Positions 28,227-36,519 of a stretch of 64,000 nt of DNA are shown one piece after another. The position numbers and the translations under genes were made by a program. Each line of letters opens with the position of its first letter. Position 1 is the stretch's first letter. The notes beneath the pieces are model-generated. The model saw nothing but the letters and a program-made list of their open reading frames with translations. It did no database searches and was not told the origin of the DNA. This DNA comes from Shewanella aquimarina (GTDB lineage: Bacteria > Pseudomonadota > Gammaproteobacteria > Enterobacterales > Shewanellaceae): the NCBI RefSeq assembly GCF_023349185.1, contig NZ_JAKIKY010000001.1, forward strand, positions 434,001 through 498,000, read 5' to 3'.

Positions 28227-28252
28227 GCCTGCTTGAGAGAAAGGACACGCCG

Positions 28253-28933
28253 ATGCGATTACTACTGGTTGAAGACGATTTAGCGCTGCAGGAAAACCTG
28301 AGACAACACCTGCTGGATGCCAACTACACCTTAGATATCGCCAGCGACGGCGAAGAAGGCCTGTTTCAGGGACAGGAATATCCCTACGATGCCGCCATTA
28401 TCGATGTGGGCCTGCCTAAGCTGGATGGTATCGCCCTGATCGCTAGGCTCAGAGAAGAGGGAATTGACTACCCCATACTGATCCTGACCGCCCGCGATAA
28501 CTGGCAGGACAAGGTCGAAGGCCTGGATGCCGGCGCCGATGACTACCTGACCAAGCCGTTTCATCCCGAAGAGTTGATCGCCAGGCTCAAGGCGCTTATT
28601 CGCCGGGCGGCCGGCAAGTCCAGCCCAGTGATTCAAAACGGCCCCTACTCTCTCAACACCAGCAGCCACGAGATTAAATTTGGCGACCAGGAAATCAGCC
28701 TGAGCGGCTCTGAGTACAAGCTGTTCGAGTATTTCATGCTGCATATCGGCGAGGTGAAGTCCAAGAGCATATTGATCGAACACATCTATGATCAGGATTT
28801 CGACTTAGACTCCAACGTCATCGAGGTCTTTATCAGACGCCTGCGTAAGAAGCTGGATCCGGACGGCCAGTATGGTCTTATCGAGACATTGCGTGGCCAG
28901 GGCTATCGCCTCAAGCCCCTGGATAACGACTAA
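28253..28933 (+). CDS. PhoP-like response regulator, OmpR family
   Basis: 226 aa. The receiver domain has the acidic pocket VEDD (7-9), phospho-acceptor D51 in IIDVGLPKLDG, and LTKPFHPEE. The winged-helix domain ends FIRRLRKKLDP and TLRGQGYRLKP. ILTARDNWQDKVEGLDAGADDY matches E. coli PhoP more closely than other OmpR members. The gene for a PhoQ-like kinase follows after 17 bp. The likely binding sites are the repeated TTCA boxes at 27704, 27764 and 31986. Confidence 0.92.
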   Translation: MRLLLVEDDLALQENLRQHLLDANYTLDIASDGEEGLFQGQEYPYDAAIIDVGLPKLDGIALIARLREEGIDYPILILTARDNWQDKVEGLDAGADDYLTKPFHPEELIARLKALIRRAAGKSSPVIQNGPYSLNTSSHEIKFGDQEISLSGSEYKLFEYFMLHIGEVKSKSILIEHIYDQDFDLDSNVIEVFIRRLRKKLDPDGQYGLIETLRGQGYRLKPLDND

Positions 28934-28950
28934 GGGTTCGAGATCAATTC

Positions 28951-30423
28951 ATGAGCAGCCTACGCGCCCCACAGGGCAAACTCAACTCCCTCAGGGTACG
29001 TCTGATCCTCAGCGCCCTGCTGCTGATCTTATTGCTGTTACCCACCATAGGCTTCGCGCTCAACAACGCCTTTAAGCAACAGGTGATGACCAACGTCAGA
29101 GAGCAGCTAAGTGCCTACCTCTATTCTGTGCTGGCGGTGGCCGAGATGGAAGAAGGTAAGCTCTATATGCCAGAGGCCCTGCTGGAGAATCAGTTCAATG
29201 TGATAGGTTCAGGCCTCTACGCCATCATTGACCGTCAGGTCAATAATCAAAATAATAGTGACCGCCAGGTAAATAACCAAACTGATAGTGACCGTCAAGG
29301 TAGTAACCAAACAGATAGCGATCGCCAGGGCGGTGCCGCGAGTGACATTGAGCCTCTCTGGTCATCCAACTCCTTTCTTGGCTTGAATCTTACCAGCCCC
29401 CTTCCTCACCCTAAGGTGGGTCGCAGCGAATTTGGTGAGCTGGTACTCGAGCAGCAGCCTCATCTCATCTATAGCTTCAGCGTGCGCTTCGCGCCCGCAG
29501 AGGCCCAGAGCCAGAGCGCGCCTATCACAGTCCACATCATCAAAGATCTCGATGGCGTAACACAGCAACTCAGCGCCTTTAGTCAACATCTGTGGAGCTG
29601 GCTGTTCGTCCTGATGTTGGTGCTACTGGCGATTCAATTTGCCTGGCTGGCCTGGACACTCAAGCCGTTGGCGCGCTTTAGGCTGGAGCTTGGGCAGGTA
29701 CAGCGAGGCGAGGCGGAAGAGCTCAGCGGCCACTACCCCAATGAACTGCAAGCGGTGGCCAAACAGCTCAATACCCTGCTCAGTACCGAGCAGCGCCAGC
29801 GCAGCCGCTACCGCAATGCCCTGTCTGATCTGGCCCATAGCCTCAAGACCCCACTGGCGGTGATCCAGAGCCAGAAAGATCTCAGCCCCACCTCCCTCGA
29901 GCAAGTCGGACAGATCAATCGCACCATAGGCCATCAACTCAAGCGAGCCCAGAGCGCCGCCGGGAACGCCTGGCACCTGGGGACTAAAATCAGCCTGGTC
30001 TCCGACAAGCTGCTGCGCACCCTGGTCAAGATCCATCCCGGCATACAACTCGTCTATGGCAAGCCGCCAGAAGAGGAGCATATCTTCTATGGCGATCAGA
30101 GCGACCTCACTGAGATGCTGGGCAACCTGTTGGACAACGCCTGTAAGGCGGCCAGTAGCCGGGTAGAACTGAGCATTGAGTCCCAGCAGGGCAAACTCAC
30201 CATCAGCGTGGAAGATGATGGCGCAGGCATCAGCCCTGAGCAACGTCAAACCATACTCGAGCGTGGTAAACGTGCCGACACCTATGAGAAGGGGCACGGC
30301 ATAGGTTTGGCCATAGTGCGCGATCTGGTTGACAGCTATCAGGGCACCTTACACATTTCACAAGGCAAGATATTAGGCGGCGCCAGATTCGAACTGATAT
30401 TTGATCAACAATTTGCGCGCTAA
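28951..30423 (+). CDS. PhoQ-like sensor histidine kinase
   Basis: 490 aa. TM1 is at about residues 15-38, followed by a periplasmic sensor of about 170 residues, TM2 (about 212-232) and a HAMP region. The phospho-acceptor H296 lies in DLAHSLKTPLAVIQS, the PhoQ form of the H-box. The ATPase part has GNLLDNACKAA (N-box), EDDGAGI and GHGIGLAIV. Unusually, the periplasmic part holds a 10-residue tandem repeat DRQ(V/G)(N/S)NQ(N/T)(N/D)S, absent from PhoQ as I know it. It is cotranscribed with the regulator. Confidence 0.92.
   Translation: MSSLRAPQGKLNSLRVRLILSALLLILLLLPTIGFALNNAFKQQVMTNVREQLSAYLYSVLAVAEMEEGKLYMPEALLENQFNVIGSGLYAIIDRQVNNQNNSDRQVNNQTDSDRQGSNQTDSDRQGGAASDIEPLWSSNSFLGLNLTSPLPHPKVGRSEFGELVLEQQPHLIYSFSVRFAPAEAQSQSAPITVHIIKDLDGVTQQLSAFSQHLWSWLFVLMLVLLAIQFAWLAWTLKPLARFRLELGQVQRGEAEELSGHYPNELQAVAKQLNTLLSTEQRQRSRYRNALSDLAHSLKTPLAVIQSQKDLSPTSLEQVGQINRTIGHQLKRAQSAAGNAWHLGTKISLVSDKLLRTLVKIHPGIQLVYGKPPEEEHIFYGDQSDLTEMLGNLLDNACKAASSRVELSIESQQGKLTISVEDDGAGISPEQRQTILERGKRADTYEKGHGIGLAIVRDLVDSYQGTLHISQGKILGGARFELIFDQQFAR
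29230..29334 (+). repeat. 30-bp in-frame tandem repeat in the sensor kinase gene
   Basis: Three full 30-bp units (29230, 29260, 29290) and half a fourth (29320-29334) encode DRQVNNQNNS, DRQVNNQTDS, DRQGSNQTDS and DRQGG. The units differ by a few bases, mostly silent or conservative. The period is a multiple of three, so copy-number change would keep the frame. Confidence 0.9.
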
Positions 30424-30452
30424 ATCGCTAAATCACTAAATCACTAAATCCC
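30421..30452. repeat. 8-bp tandem repeat beginning at the kinase stop codon
   Basis: TAAATCGC, TAAATCAC, TAAATCAC, TAAATCCC: four consecutive octamers. The first TAA is the stop codon of the sensor kinase. Confidence 0.8.
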
Positions 30453-30465
30453 TAAGGGCGCCAGG

Positions 30466-31806
30466 CTAAGACTTCACAACCATCAGGCTATTGTCTTGCA
30501 ACATTTCAGGCTTGAAATAGACCAGACGCTGACGCCCTTCTCGCTTGGAAGCATACATGGCAATGTCGGCATATCGAATCAAGGTCTCACCATCTTGGCT
30601 GTTCTTTGGTGCCAGAGCCGCCCCCAGACTCACATCCAAGGGCAATACTTCCCCTTGATAAGTAAAGCTTCCGCGCATTTTGTCAACGACACTTGCTAAG
30701 GTGTTATAAACCTCTTCTACACTGTTGAATTCATCCAACAAGATAATAAATTCATCCCCTCCATAACGATAAATGCGGTCGGTACGCCGCAGACTCTGGG
30801 TCAGCCTTGTCACCAAGACCTTGAGTAATTCGTCACCACAATGATGACCATACTCATCGTTTATCTGTTTGAAATTATCAATATCCAAAAAGACCAGCGC
30901 CAGATGAGTCTGTGAAGCTTGCGTCTTGTCTATGGCCTCAGCGATATCTTTAAACAGGCAGAATCTATTATTCACCCCGGTTAGCTCGTCAAGGTGTGCC
31001 TTTTCATGCAACTCCTGATGCTTTTGAAACACCACTTCGCTCATCTTATAAAATGACGACATCAAGTAACCTATCTCGTCATTGGGCAGGAAATCTGTCA
31101 GCCGTTGCCGCTTACCCGATTCCATGCGCTTAGTGGCGTCAATTAATTTGCTCAACGGCGCAAACAAATCTTTTTTTATCAATACAAATATCGCCAAGGC
31201 CAAGAAAAAGGTGACTAAGACTTCGACCGCCATAATGGTAGCGATATCGCTTTTAACCGCTTTGAATTCGGCTAAACGTAGTTCGAGTAGGCGCCGCTCT
31301 TCAAGATTAAATTCACTGATATAGTGACGAATGTTGGCCATGTATTCCTGACCCACATTGCTACGAACCAACTGCATTGCGGCAGGCCTGTCGTGTTCGA
31401 ACAGTTCGATTGATTCTTTTAATTCTGCAAGCTTACGTGCAACTTCTTTCTCCAGGCGTCCTAGCAGCTGTTGCTGCTTCGGATTGTCCTGCGTAAGCCT
31501 TGTCAGCTGAACTAACAAATCTTCGATATGACTAAGCGATCGATAATAAGGTTGAAGATAATGGTTCTGCTGGGTAAGCAGGTAACCCCGCTGCCCTGTT
31601 TCGGCATTGGCTACCGCCAATAAAAGTTTATCTGAGTAAGCCAATAGGGTATGAGTATGGGTAACCCATCTCTGCTTCTGTTCGCTCTTTTGCTCTAAGA
31701 AGTAGGCTAAAAAAATATTGGAAAACAGAAACAGGAATAAGAGTGCCAGCAAACCTAACAGCTTTTTCTGAATACTCATCGAGTACTGACTCCCTGTCTT
31801 TACCAT
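30466..31806 (-). CDS. diguanylate cyclase with CHASE3-like sensor
   Basis: 446 aa. An N-terminal TM is followed by a helical periplasmic CHASE3-type domain (ANAETGQRGYLLTQQNHYL), a second TM near residue 195, a HAMP-like linker and a GGDEF domain. The active-site GGDEF is at residues 349-353. The inhibitory RxxD (RRTD) stands five residues before it, so product feedback is likely. FLDIDNFKQINDEYGHHCGD is canonical. It should make c-di-GMP at the inner membrane. GGGGA precedes the ATG. An alternative start is at 31779. Confidence 0.93.
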   Translation of the reverse strand: MVKTGSQYSMSIQKKLLGLLALLFLFLFSNIFLAYFLEQKSEQKQRWVTHTHTLLAYSDKLLLAVANAETGQRGYLLTQQNHYLQPYYRSLSHIEDLLVQLTRLTQDNPKQQQLLGRLEKEVARKLAELKESIELFEHDRPAAMQLVRSNVGQEYMANIRHYISEFNLEERRLLELRLAEFKAVKSDIATIMAVEVLVTFFLALAIFVLIKKDLFAPLSKLIDATKRMESGKRQRLTDFLPNDEIGYLMSSFYKMSEVVFQKHQELHEKAHLDELTGVNNRFCLFKDIAEAIDKTQASQTHLALVFLDIDNFKQINDEYGHHCGDELLKVLVTRLTQSLRRTDRIYRYGGDEFIILLDEFNSVEEVYNTLASVVDKMRGSFTYQGEVLPLDVSLGAALAPKNSQDGETLIRYADIAMYASKREGRQRLVYFKPEMLQDNSLMVVKS

Positions 31807-31985
31807 AGCTCATCCCCTTCAGAGGGATCATGTTTCACCTAAATGCCTCCTCAGTTTAGGTCTGCGTTTTACACTAAAACACGACGCTCTACTCGGCTAA
31901 TGATCTGATATGGTTAAACTATAGTTTCTTTTGACATGCTTCGCCCTAAAGGCATCTTCATTGTTATTTCTTGTGCCAAATGGCT

Positions 31986-32018
31986 TTCAGCTAATGTTCA
32001 TCTTGGGTCTTTTATTAT
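31986..32018 (+). promoter_or_regulatory. PhoP-box-like site and -10 element for the DUF3300 gene
   Basis: TTCAGCTAATGTTCATCT differs at one base from the copy at 27764. The half-sites are 11 bp apart. TATTAT (32013-32018, 5/6 match to the -10 consensus) lies exactly 11 bp after TTCAT. The site is about 55 bp before the ATG, like the site of the GlyGly-CTERM gene. Confidence 0.6.
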
Positions 32019-32056
32019 CTGAGTAAATCCAATGAAAGATAAGCCTAGGAGACGTT

Positions 32057-33547
32057 ATGAAAAGCATCAGACAATGGACTTTGCTCCTGCTCATTGCCCT
32101 TTCACAGTCACTGCTTACCCCTTCGGTGTCGGCACTCGAACGGGCAGAAGACGCTGTTCAGGAGATCCAATTTAGCGACGCCGAGCTGGCACAGATGCTG
32201 GCCCCTATCGCCCTGTATCCCGACAGCCTACTCACCCACATCTTGATCGCCTCCACCTATCCACTAGAGGTGGTGCAGGCCAATCGCTGGCGCAACAAAC
32301 ACAAGTCGTTAGCAGGCGCCGAGGCGGTTAACCGCGCAGAGAAACAGGACTGGGATCCCAGCGTTACCGCCTTGGTCGCCTTTCCCGATCTGCTGCAACG
32401 CCTGAGTGATGATCTCGAGTGGACCCAGAAGCTGGGCGACGCCTTCTTGCAAGACGAGGGCCGGGTGCTGGACAGCATTCAGCGCCTGAGACAGCAGGCC
32501 GAACGCGCCAACGCCTTCGACGAGATGGAGAATATGAAGGTGACTAAGGTCAACCGCCAAATCGTCATCGAGCCTGTACAGCGTGAGGTGATCTATGTGC
32601 CTTACTATGACACCCGAGTGGTCTACGGTCATTGGCACTGGTACAACTATCCGCCTGTATATTGGGCCTATCCGCCCCGTTACAGCCGATACTATCCTGG
32701 TCATATTTCGGGCCACTTCTACTTCAACAGTGGCATACACATTAGCTTTAACTATTTCTTCAGCGCCTTTAGCTGGCACAAGCGTCATATCGTGGTGACC
32801 CATCACCATCATACGACCCGCTACCGTCCACATAACCGAATCGTGACCAGCAGCGGCGCCCAACGTTGGCACCACAAGCCGGTGCACAGACACGGGGTGG
32901 CGTATCGCTCGCCTAAGGTTAAGGCCCGCTATGACAAGTATCGCCCTAACCGCTATGACGTGAAACATCACAGCAGTGTGGAGCGCTATTCCAACTCGAA
33001 TAAGGCTAAGCCGAGTCAGGGTAAACACTACAACGCGGCGCAGATCCAGGCGCGCCGCGAGCAGAACTTCCGCCACAAGCTGAGTGATGCACGCGGCCAG
33101 AATGACCGTCATCAGGACGGGCACAAGGCGCAGACCAAGTACTATGAGAAGCGCGACAGGCTCAGCCTGAAAGATAGGGCTAACCACTCATCCAGTACGA
33201 AAGCCAATAACAGGGCTAAAGACTGGAACAAGGATAGGCGCCATCAGCCAGTCAAGAGCCATCAGCGCGAGGTCAAAAGCCATCAGCCCAAACAGTATCA
33301 GCGAGAGATGAAGAGCCATCAGCGAGAAGTGAAGAGTCATCAACCGACTAAGAGCCATCAACCGACTAAGAACCATCAGCGTGAAAGGAGTCATCAGCCC
33401 CAGAGCTATCAAAGAGAGAGGAGCCATCAGCCCCAGAGCTATCAAAGAGAGAGGAGCCATCAGCAGGTGAAGAGCCATCAGACCAATAATGGTCGCGGCG
33501 CCTCATCTCACAACCAACAGGGCCGAACTAAGCAACGTGATAACTAA
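32057..33547 (+). CDS. DUF3300 domain protein with basic repeat tail
   Basis: 496 aa with a signal peptide. The N-terminal DUF3300 region contains LAPIALYPDSLLTHILIAS and YPLEVVQANRW, then a Tyr/His-rich segment (YYDTRVVYGHWHWYNYPPVYW). The C-terminal 200 residues are very rich in His, Lys, Gln, Arg and Ser with KSHQ-type repeats. It is an envelope protein of unknown function. The polycationic, histidine-rich tail could bind metal or anionic surfaces (inference). A PhoP-box-like motif upstream suggests control by the neighbouring two-component system. Confidence 0.87.
   Translation: MKSIRQWTLLLLIALSQSLLTPSVSALERAEDAVQEIQFSDAELAQMLAPIALYPDSLLTHILIASTYPLEVVQANRWRNKHKSLAGAEAVNRAEKQDWDPSVTALVAFPDLLQRLSDDLEWTQKLGDAFLQDEGRVLDSIQRLRQQAERANAFDEMENMKVTKVNRQIVIEPVQREVIYVPYYDTRVVYGHWHWYNYPPVYWAYPPRYSRYYPGHISGHFYFNSGIHISFNYFFSAFSWHKRHIVVTHHHHTTRYRPHNRIVTSSGAQRWHHKPVHRHGVAYRSPKVKARYDKYRPNRYDVKHHSSVERYSNSNKAKPSQGKHYNAAQIQARREQNFRHKLSDARGQNDRHQDGHKAQTKYYEKRDRLSLKDRANHSSSTKANNRAKDWNKDRRHQPVKSHQREVKSHQPKQYQREMKSHQREVKSHQPTKSHQPTKNHQRERSHQPQSYQRERSHQPQSYQRERSHQQVKSHQTNNGRGASSHNQQGRTKQRDN
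33386..33463 (+). repeat. 33-bp tandem repeat within the DUF3300 gene tail
   Basis: Two units of 33 bp (33386-33418, 33419-33451) encode RSHQPQSYQRE and differ by one base. A partial third follows. They lie inside a broader run of KSHQ/RSHQ words from about 33250 to 33481. Confidence 0.85.
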
Positions 33548-33604
33548 GCGGTAAGTCGCTAAATAGCTAAGAGGGAGCTCGCCTACGTAAAGAGCAAGCA
33601 TTAA

Positions 33605-33634
33605 GGCGGTGACAATCACCGCCGTCACTTTTTT
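33605..33634 (+). terminator. probable terminator of the DUF3300 gene
   Basis: GGCGGTGA/TCACCGCC, a perfect 8-bp stem with a CAA loop, then GTCAC and six T. Confidence 0.7.
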
Positions 33635-33667
33635 CGAATCAGTTCAGCAATACTCGGATCTCGCACC

Positions 33668-34180
33668 TTAATCTACCAGCCTAGGCCGCCACGGCAAGCC
33701 ATAGAAACGATAGTAGCCCACCAGATTACTGCCGATAAACAGCAGCTCCATCAACACTGCCGTCGGTGATCCCGCCAGATAATTGTTCACCAGCCAGATA
33801 CTGGTTCCCACTATCATCAACTGCCGCAGCCGCTGATCGCTTCGACAAAAGGCGGCGATTGTCTGGGTGCAGCTGCCGGCAAAACTGATAAGGCTCAAGG
33901 GACCGGCAAAGGTAAGCAGGGCTATCAGGCTATTGATACTCAGAAACAGCCAGAGCAACCGCCTCGAATGGCTGAAAACCGTCACCAGATAGCGAATAGC
34001 GGCCACTAGCATCAGCCCTGCGGCCGTCCATTGTGACAGGAGGGCAAAGTGCAGGCTGCTCAGTATCCCCGACAGCGCGAGACAGAGCACTATATGGCGC
34101 TTGTGCTTGAATTGAAAAGAGAGAATGTCTGTCACTATGGCTATTGCGATCAGACACTGGGACAGGAAAAATACCGACAT
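33668..34180 (-). CDS. YgjV family inner-membrane protein
   Basis: About 170 aa with roughly five hydrophobic segments: MSVFFLSQCLIAIAIVTDIL, ALSGILSSLHFALLSQW, GLMLVAAIRYLVTVF, LFLSINSLIALLTFAG and so on. The pattern and length fit E. coli YgjV, whose function is unknown. The ATG at 34180 matches the family N-terminus and has AGG 7 bp upstream. An ATG at 34246 would add 22 residues. Confidence 0.78.
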   Translation of the reverse strand: MSVFFLSQCLIAIAIVTDILSFQFKHKRHIVLCLALSGILSSLHFALLSQWTAAGLMLVAAIRYLVTVFSHSRRLLWLFLSINSLIALLTFAGPLSLISFAGSCTQTIAAFCRSDQRLRQLMIVGTSIWLVNNYLAGSPTAVLMELLFIGSNLVGYYRFYGLPWRPRLVD

Positions 34181-34294
34181 ATACAACCTAAATTTCAGCA
34201 AGCTAAAGATGGCGGCAGTATGTCGCAGGCTGTCGATGCGGCGCATTAACTTAAGATAAGTCGAGGCGATTTTACGGCATTTACCTCGCTAAAC

Positions 34295-34873
34295 TCAGGC
34301 CAGCCTGGCCTTGAGACGCGACAGGCTCACGGGCGTGATGCCGATATAGCGCGCGAGTTGTAGGTTACTCAGTCGCTCGACCCACATAGGCCTGTGGTTG
34401 ACCAGATAGAGGTATCTCTCCTCCGGCCGTTTAAGCAGCAGGAAGGCCTCCTTCTCCTCCTTATAAAGCAGCTGCTGGCTCAGCAATGCAATCAGCACAG
34501 GCTGCCAGCTGGCCTGCTTAAGCTGCGCGAGGGAGAAGCGCACTAAAGTCACATCTGTCGCCGCCTCAAGCTGATAGGGCGCCACATCACAGGTCAGCAG
34601 GCTGTGGTAGAGCAGGCAGAGCTCACCCTCGAAATAAAACTCTTTCGAAAACAAACCGCCACAATCGCCATAATGCTGTGCGCCCAATATGCCATCGACG
34701 ATGTAATAGCCATGCTCCTGGCAAGCCCCCTGGTGCAGTAGTATCTCCCCTCTGGGCGCTCGAATGCATTTGGCTAGGCTTAGCGCCTCAGTGCATTCAT
34801 CATCCCCCAGTCCAAGCAGGCGAAGACACTCGCCAAAACTTGTCAGGGCATCTTTCACCAATCTCTGTGCCAC
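34295..34873 (-). CDS. Crp/Fnr family transcriptional regulator
   Basis: 192 aa. A cyclic-nucleotide-binding-type beta-roll (RGEILLHQGACQEHGYYIVDGILGAQ) is followed by a short C-terminal helix-turn-helix, LSNLQLARYIGITPVSLSRLKARLA. No cysteine array for an Fe-S cluster is seen. The start is a GTG at 34873, set by a strong GGAGG 4 bp upstream. It is divergent from a quinol-monooxygenase-like gene 168 bp away, a plausible target. Confidence 0.85.
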   Translation of the reverse strand: MAQRLVKDALTSFGECLRLLGLGDDECTEALSLAKCIRAPRGEILLHQGACQEHGYYIVDGILGAQHYGDCGGLFSKEFYFEGELCLLYHSLLTCDVAPYQLEAATDVTLVRFSLAQLKQASWQPVLIALLSQQLLYKEEKEAFLLLKRPEERYLYLVNHRPMWVERLSNLQLARYIGITPVSLSRLKARLA

Positions 34874-35041
34874 TTAGCCTCCTCGGCGATCTGTTAAGGC
34901 AGTGATGATAACACTCCCTGACGGCCCTGAATAACCAACAGCATATCAATACAATGCCTACTTTAAGCCGCAGCCTTTTTTGGGCTAGACTCTGAGTTCA
35001 CTCGTAATTTTACTTAGTTTTTAGCCAGCGGAGAGCCACAG

Positions 35042-35392
35042 ATGTCAACACGCGTATTTGTCATAGCCCAGTTTCGCCCCAAGGCGGGAAAAGCCGCCGA
35101 ACTCTTCGAGGTGCTCAAGGCGCTCGAGCCAGATTCACTGCGGGAACAGGGATGCATTCAGTACATTCTTACCCGCCAGATAGACCATCCGAGTGCCAGC
35201 CGCACAGACTATCCTATCGTCTTCAACGAGATCTGGACCGATGGCGAGAGCTGGGCGGCACATGGCCGCCGCCAGCAAATTCAGCACTTCTTCGAGACTC
35301 AGGTCAGCGCTCCCGACGGCCTGGTGGATGATGCCATAGTGACCGCCTATACCGACGAGGGCTATGAGTACGACGCGCCGGTATTTGCCTGA
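35042..35392 (+). CDS. putative quinol monooxygenase (ABM domain)
   Basis: 116 aa. VFVIAQFRPKAGKAAELFEVLKAL begins the dimeric ferredoxin-like ABM fold (YgiN relatives). EQGCIQYILTRQ and FNEIWTDGESWAAHGRRQQIQHF follow the family pattern. GGAG stands upstream. It is a single gene, divergent from the Crp/Fnr regulator. Confidence 0.87.
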   Translation: MSTRVFVIAQFRPKAGKAAELFEVLKALEPDSLREQGCIQYILTRQIDHPSASRTDYPIVFNEIWTDGESWAAHGRRQQIQHFFETQVSAPDGLVDDAIVTAYTDEGYEYDAPVFA

Positions 35393-35411
35393 ACAGCATA
35401 TTCAGCGACAT

Positions 35412-35440
35412 AAAAAAACGCAGCCTAGGCTGCGTTTTTT
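35412..35440. terminator. bidirectional terminator
   Basis: The palindrome CGCAGCCTAGGCTGCG (35419-35434) is flanked by seven A and six T, between convergent genes. Confidence 0.92.
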
Positions 35441-35454
35441 AAAGCTGTAACGTT

Positions 35455-36519
35455 TTAGTTAGCCACGCCTGTGGCCGCCAGATTTTGCGCCGACCAGAGA
35501 GTCACGCGGGCCTGACTGTCGAGGCCATTTACCATGCGTGCCACCTGATCTTGGGTGAAGTTGGCATATTGGTCTGAATAGGCCATGAAGTTCTGCCAGT
35601 TGATGGTCTGCCCCATACAGTTGACTATGCCGCCATCGCCTGGATTCATCTGCCAGCTGTTTTGCTGCGGGGTATCGCAGTTCTCATCCCCAGAGGTATC
35701 GCAGCGTCGCTCGAAACCGCGCTTACAACCTCCCTCGAAGGTATGGATCAGATCCAGGAAGTGGCCAAACTCATGGGTCAACACAGAGCGGAAATTCTCA
35801 TCGGTATTGCTGCCAAGATAGGCACCGTTGTAGGTCACACGGGCCAGGCCCTCGTCAGACATAGTGGTATCCGGGTACCAGGCCACCCCAGAGTTATTGG
35901 TCACGCCATCGGCATAGAGATCGTTCTGAATGTAGACATTCATGTACTTGTAGTTATCCCAGTGATCCCGCTTCACGTCCGAGCTGGAATAGTTACCCGC
36001 CCCGGACGACGCCGGATGATAGACGATCCCCGAGGTGGGATTGCCATCGGGATCGATACTGGCTAGGCGAAACTCGATATTCAGCGCCTGCTTCACCCCC
36101 TGGAACTCGGCATCTATGTCGGCAAAGTCGGCGGTTTGTCCCTGAAAATCTTCGTTGGTCTTGTTCAGCGCATCGATGATCACCGCATCTGTCACCGTCT
36201 TACCGTTAAACTGGCTGCCGTACACATGGAAAACCACGGGGATCACGTAGCTTGGGGTCGCCGACAAGGCCAGCGCCGCGGGGGTATCTCCCGTCGAGGC
36301 GCTATCGTCAACCGGTTTAGCCATGGCACGCTTACGCTCAAACAACTTGGCATGGCGGGCCTTGGCCTCAGCCTCTGCGGCCGGGAAATTACGATAATGC
36401 TGAGCGTTGATCTCCCCCGCCTTACAATGGTCGGCGGCAAATTCCGGCTGCTTGGCGCTAACGCCGGTACCGGCGGTTAACAGAGCGGCCAAGATAGATA
36501 GGGTCAATTTGTTGGTCAT
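35455..36519 (-). CDS. M43-family zinc metalloprotease (pappalysin/cytophagalysin type)
   Basis: 354 aa with a signal peptide (LTLSILAALLTAGTGVSA). Pro-region, then zinc motif HEFGHFLDLIH at residues 249-259 followed by TFEGGC, and a Met-turn in NFMAYSDQY. Cys-rich GGCKRGFERRCDTSGDENCDTP matches the M43 calcium/disulfide loop. The usual Gly of HExxHxxGxxH is Asp here; variants at this place are known in the family. It is probably a secreted protease. ATG at 36519; a GTG at 36531 is an alternative. Confidence 0.88.
   Translation of the reverse strand: MTNKLTLSILAALLTAGTGVSAKQPEFAADHCKAGEINAQHYRNFPAAEAEAKARHAKLFERKRAMAKPVDDSASTGDTPAALALSATPSYVIPVVFHVYGSQFNGKTVTDAVIIDALNKTNEDFQGQTADFADIDAEFQGVKQALNIEFRLASIDPDGNPTSGIVYHPASSGAGNYSSSDVKRDHWDNYKYMNVYIQNDLYADGVTNNSGVAWYPDTTMSDEGLARVTYNGAYLGSNTDENFRSVLTHEFGHFLDLIHTFEGGCKRGFERRCDTSGDENCDTPQQNSWQMNPGDGGIVNCMGQTINWQNFMAYSDQYANFTQDQVARMVNGLDSQARVTLWSAQNLAATGVAN

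Noticed and set aside
29230..29334. CRISPR-like array
   Set aside because: Units are contiguous without spacers and encode an in-frame peptide repeat.
32309..33187. 292-codon minus-strand frame opposite the DUF3300 gene
   Set aside because: Antisense shadow of a strongly supported gene. The Val/Ile/Leu-rich content arises from the complementary codons of a Tyr/His/Arg-rich protein.
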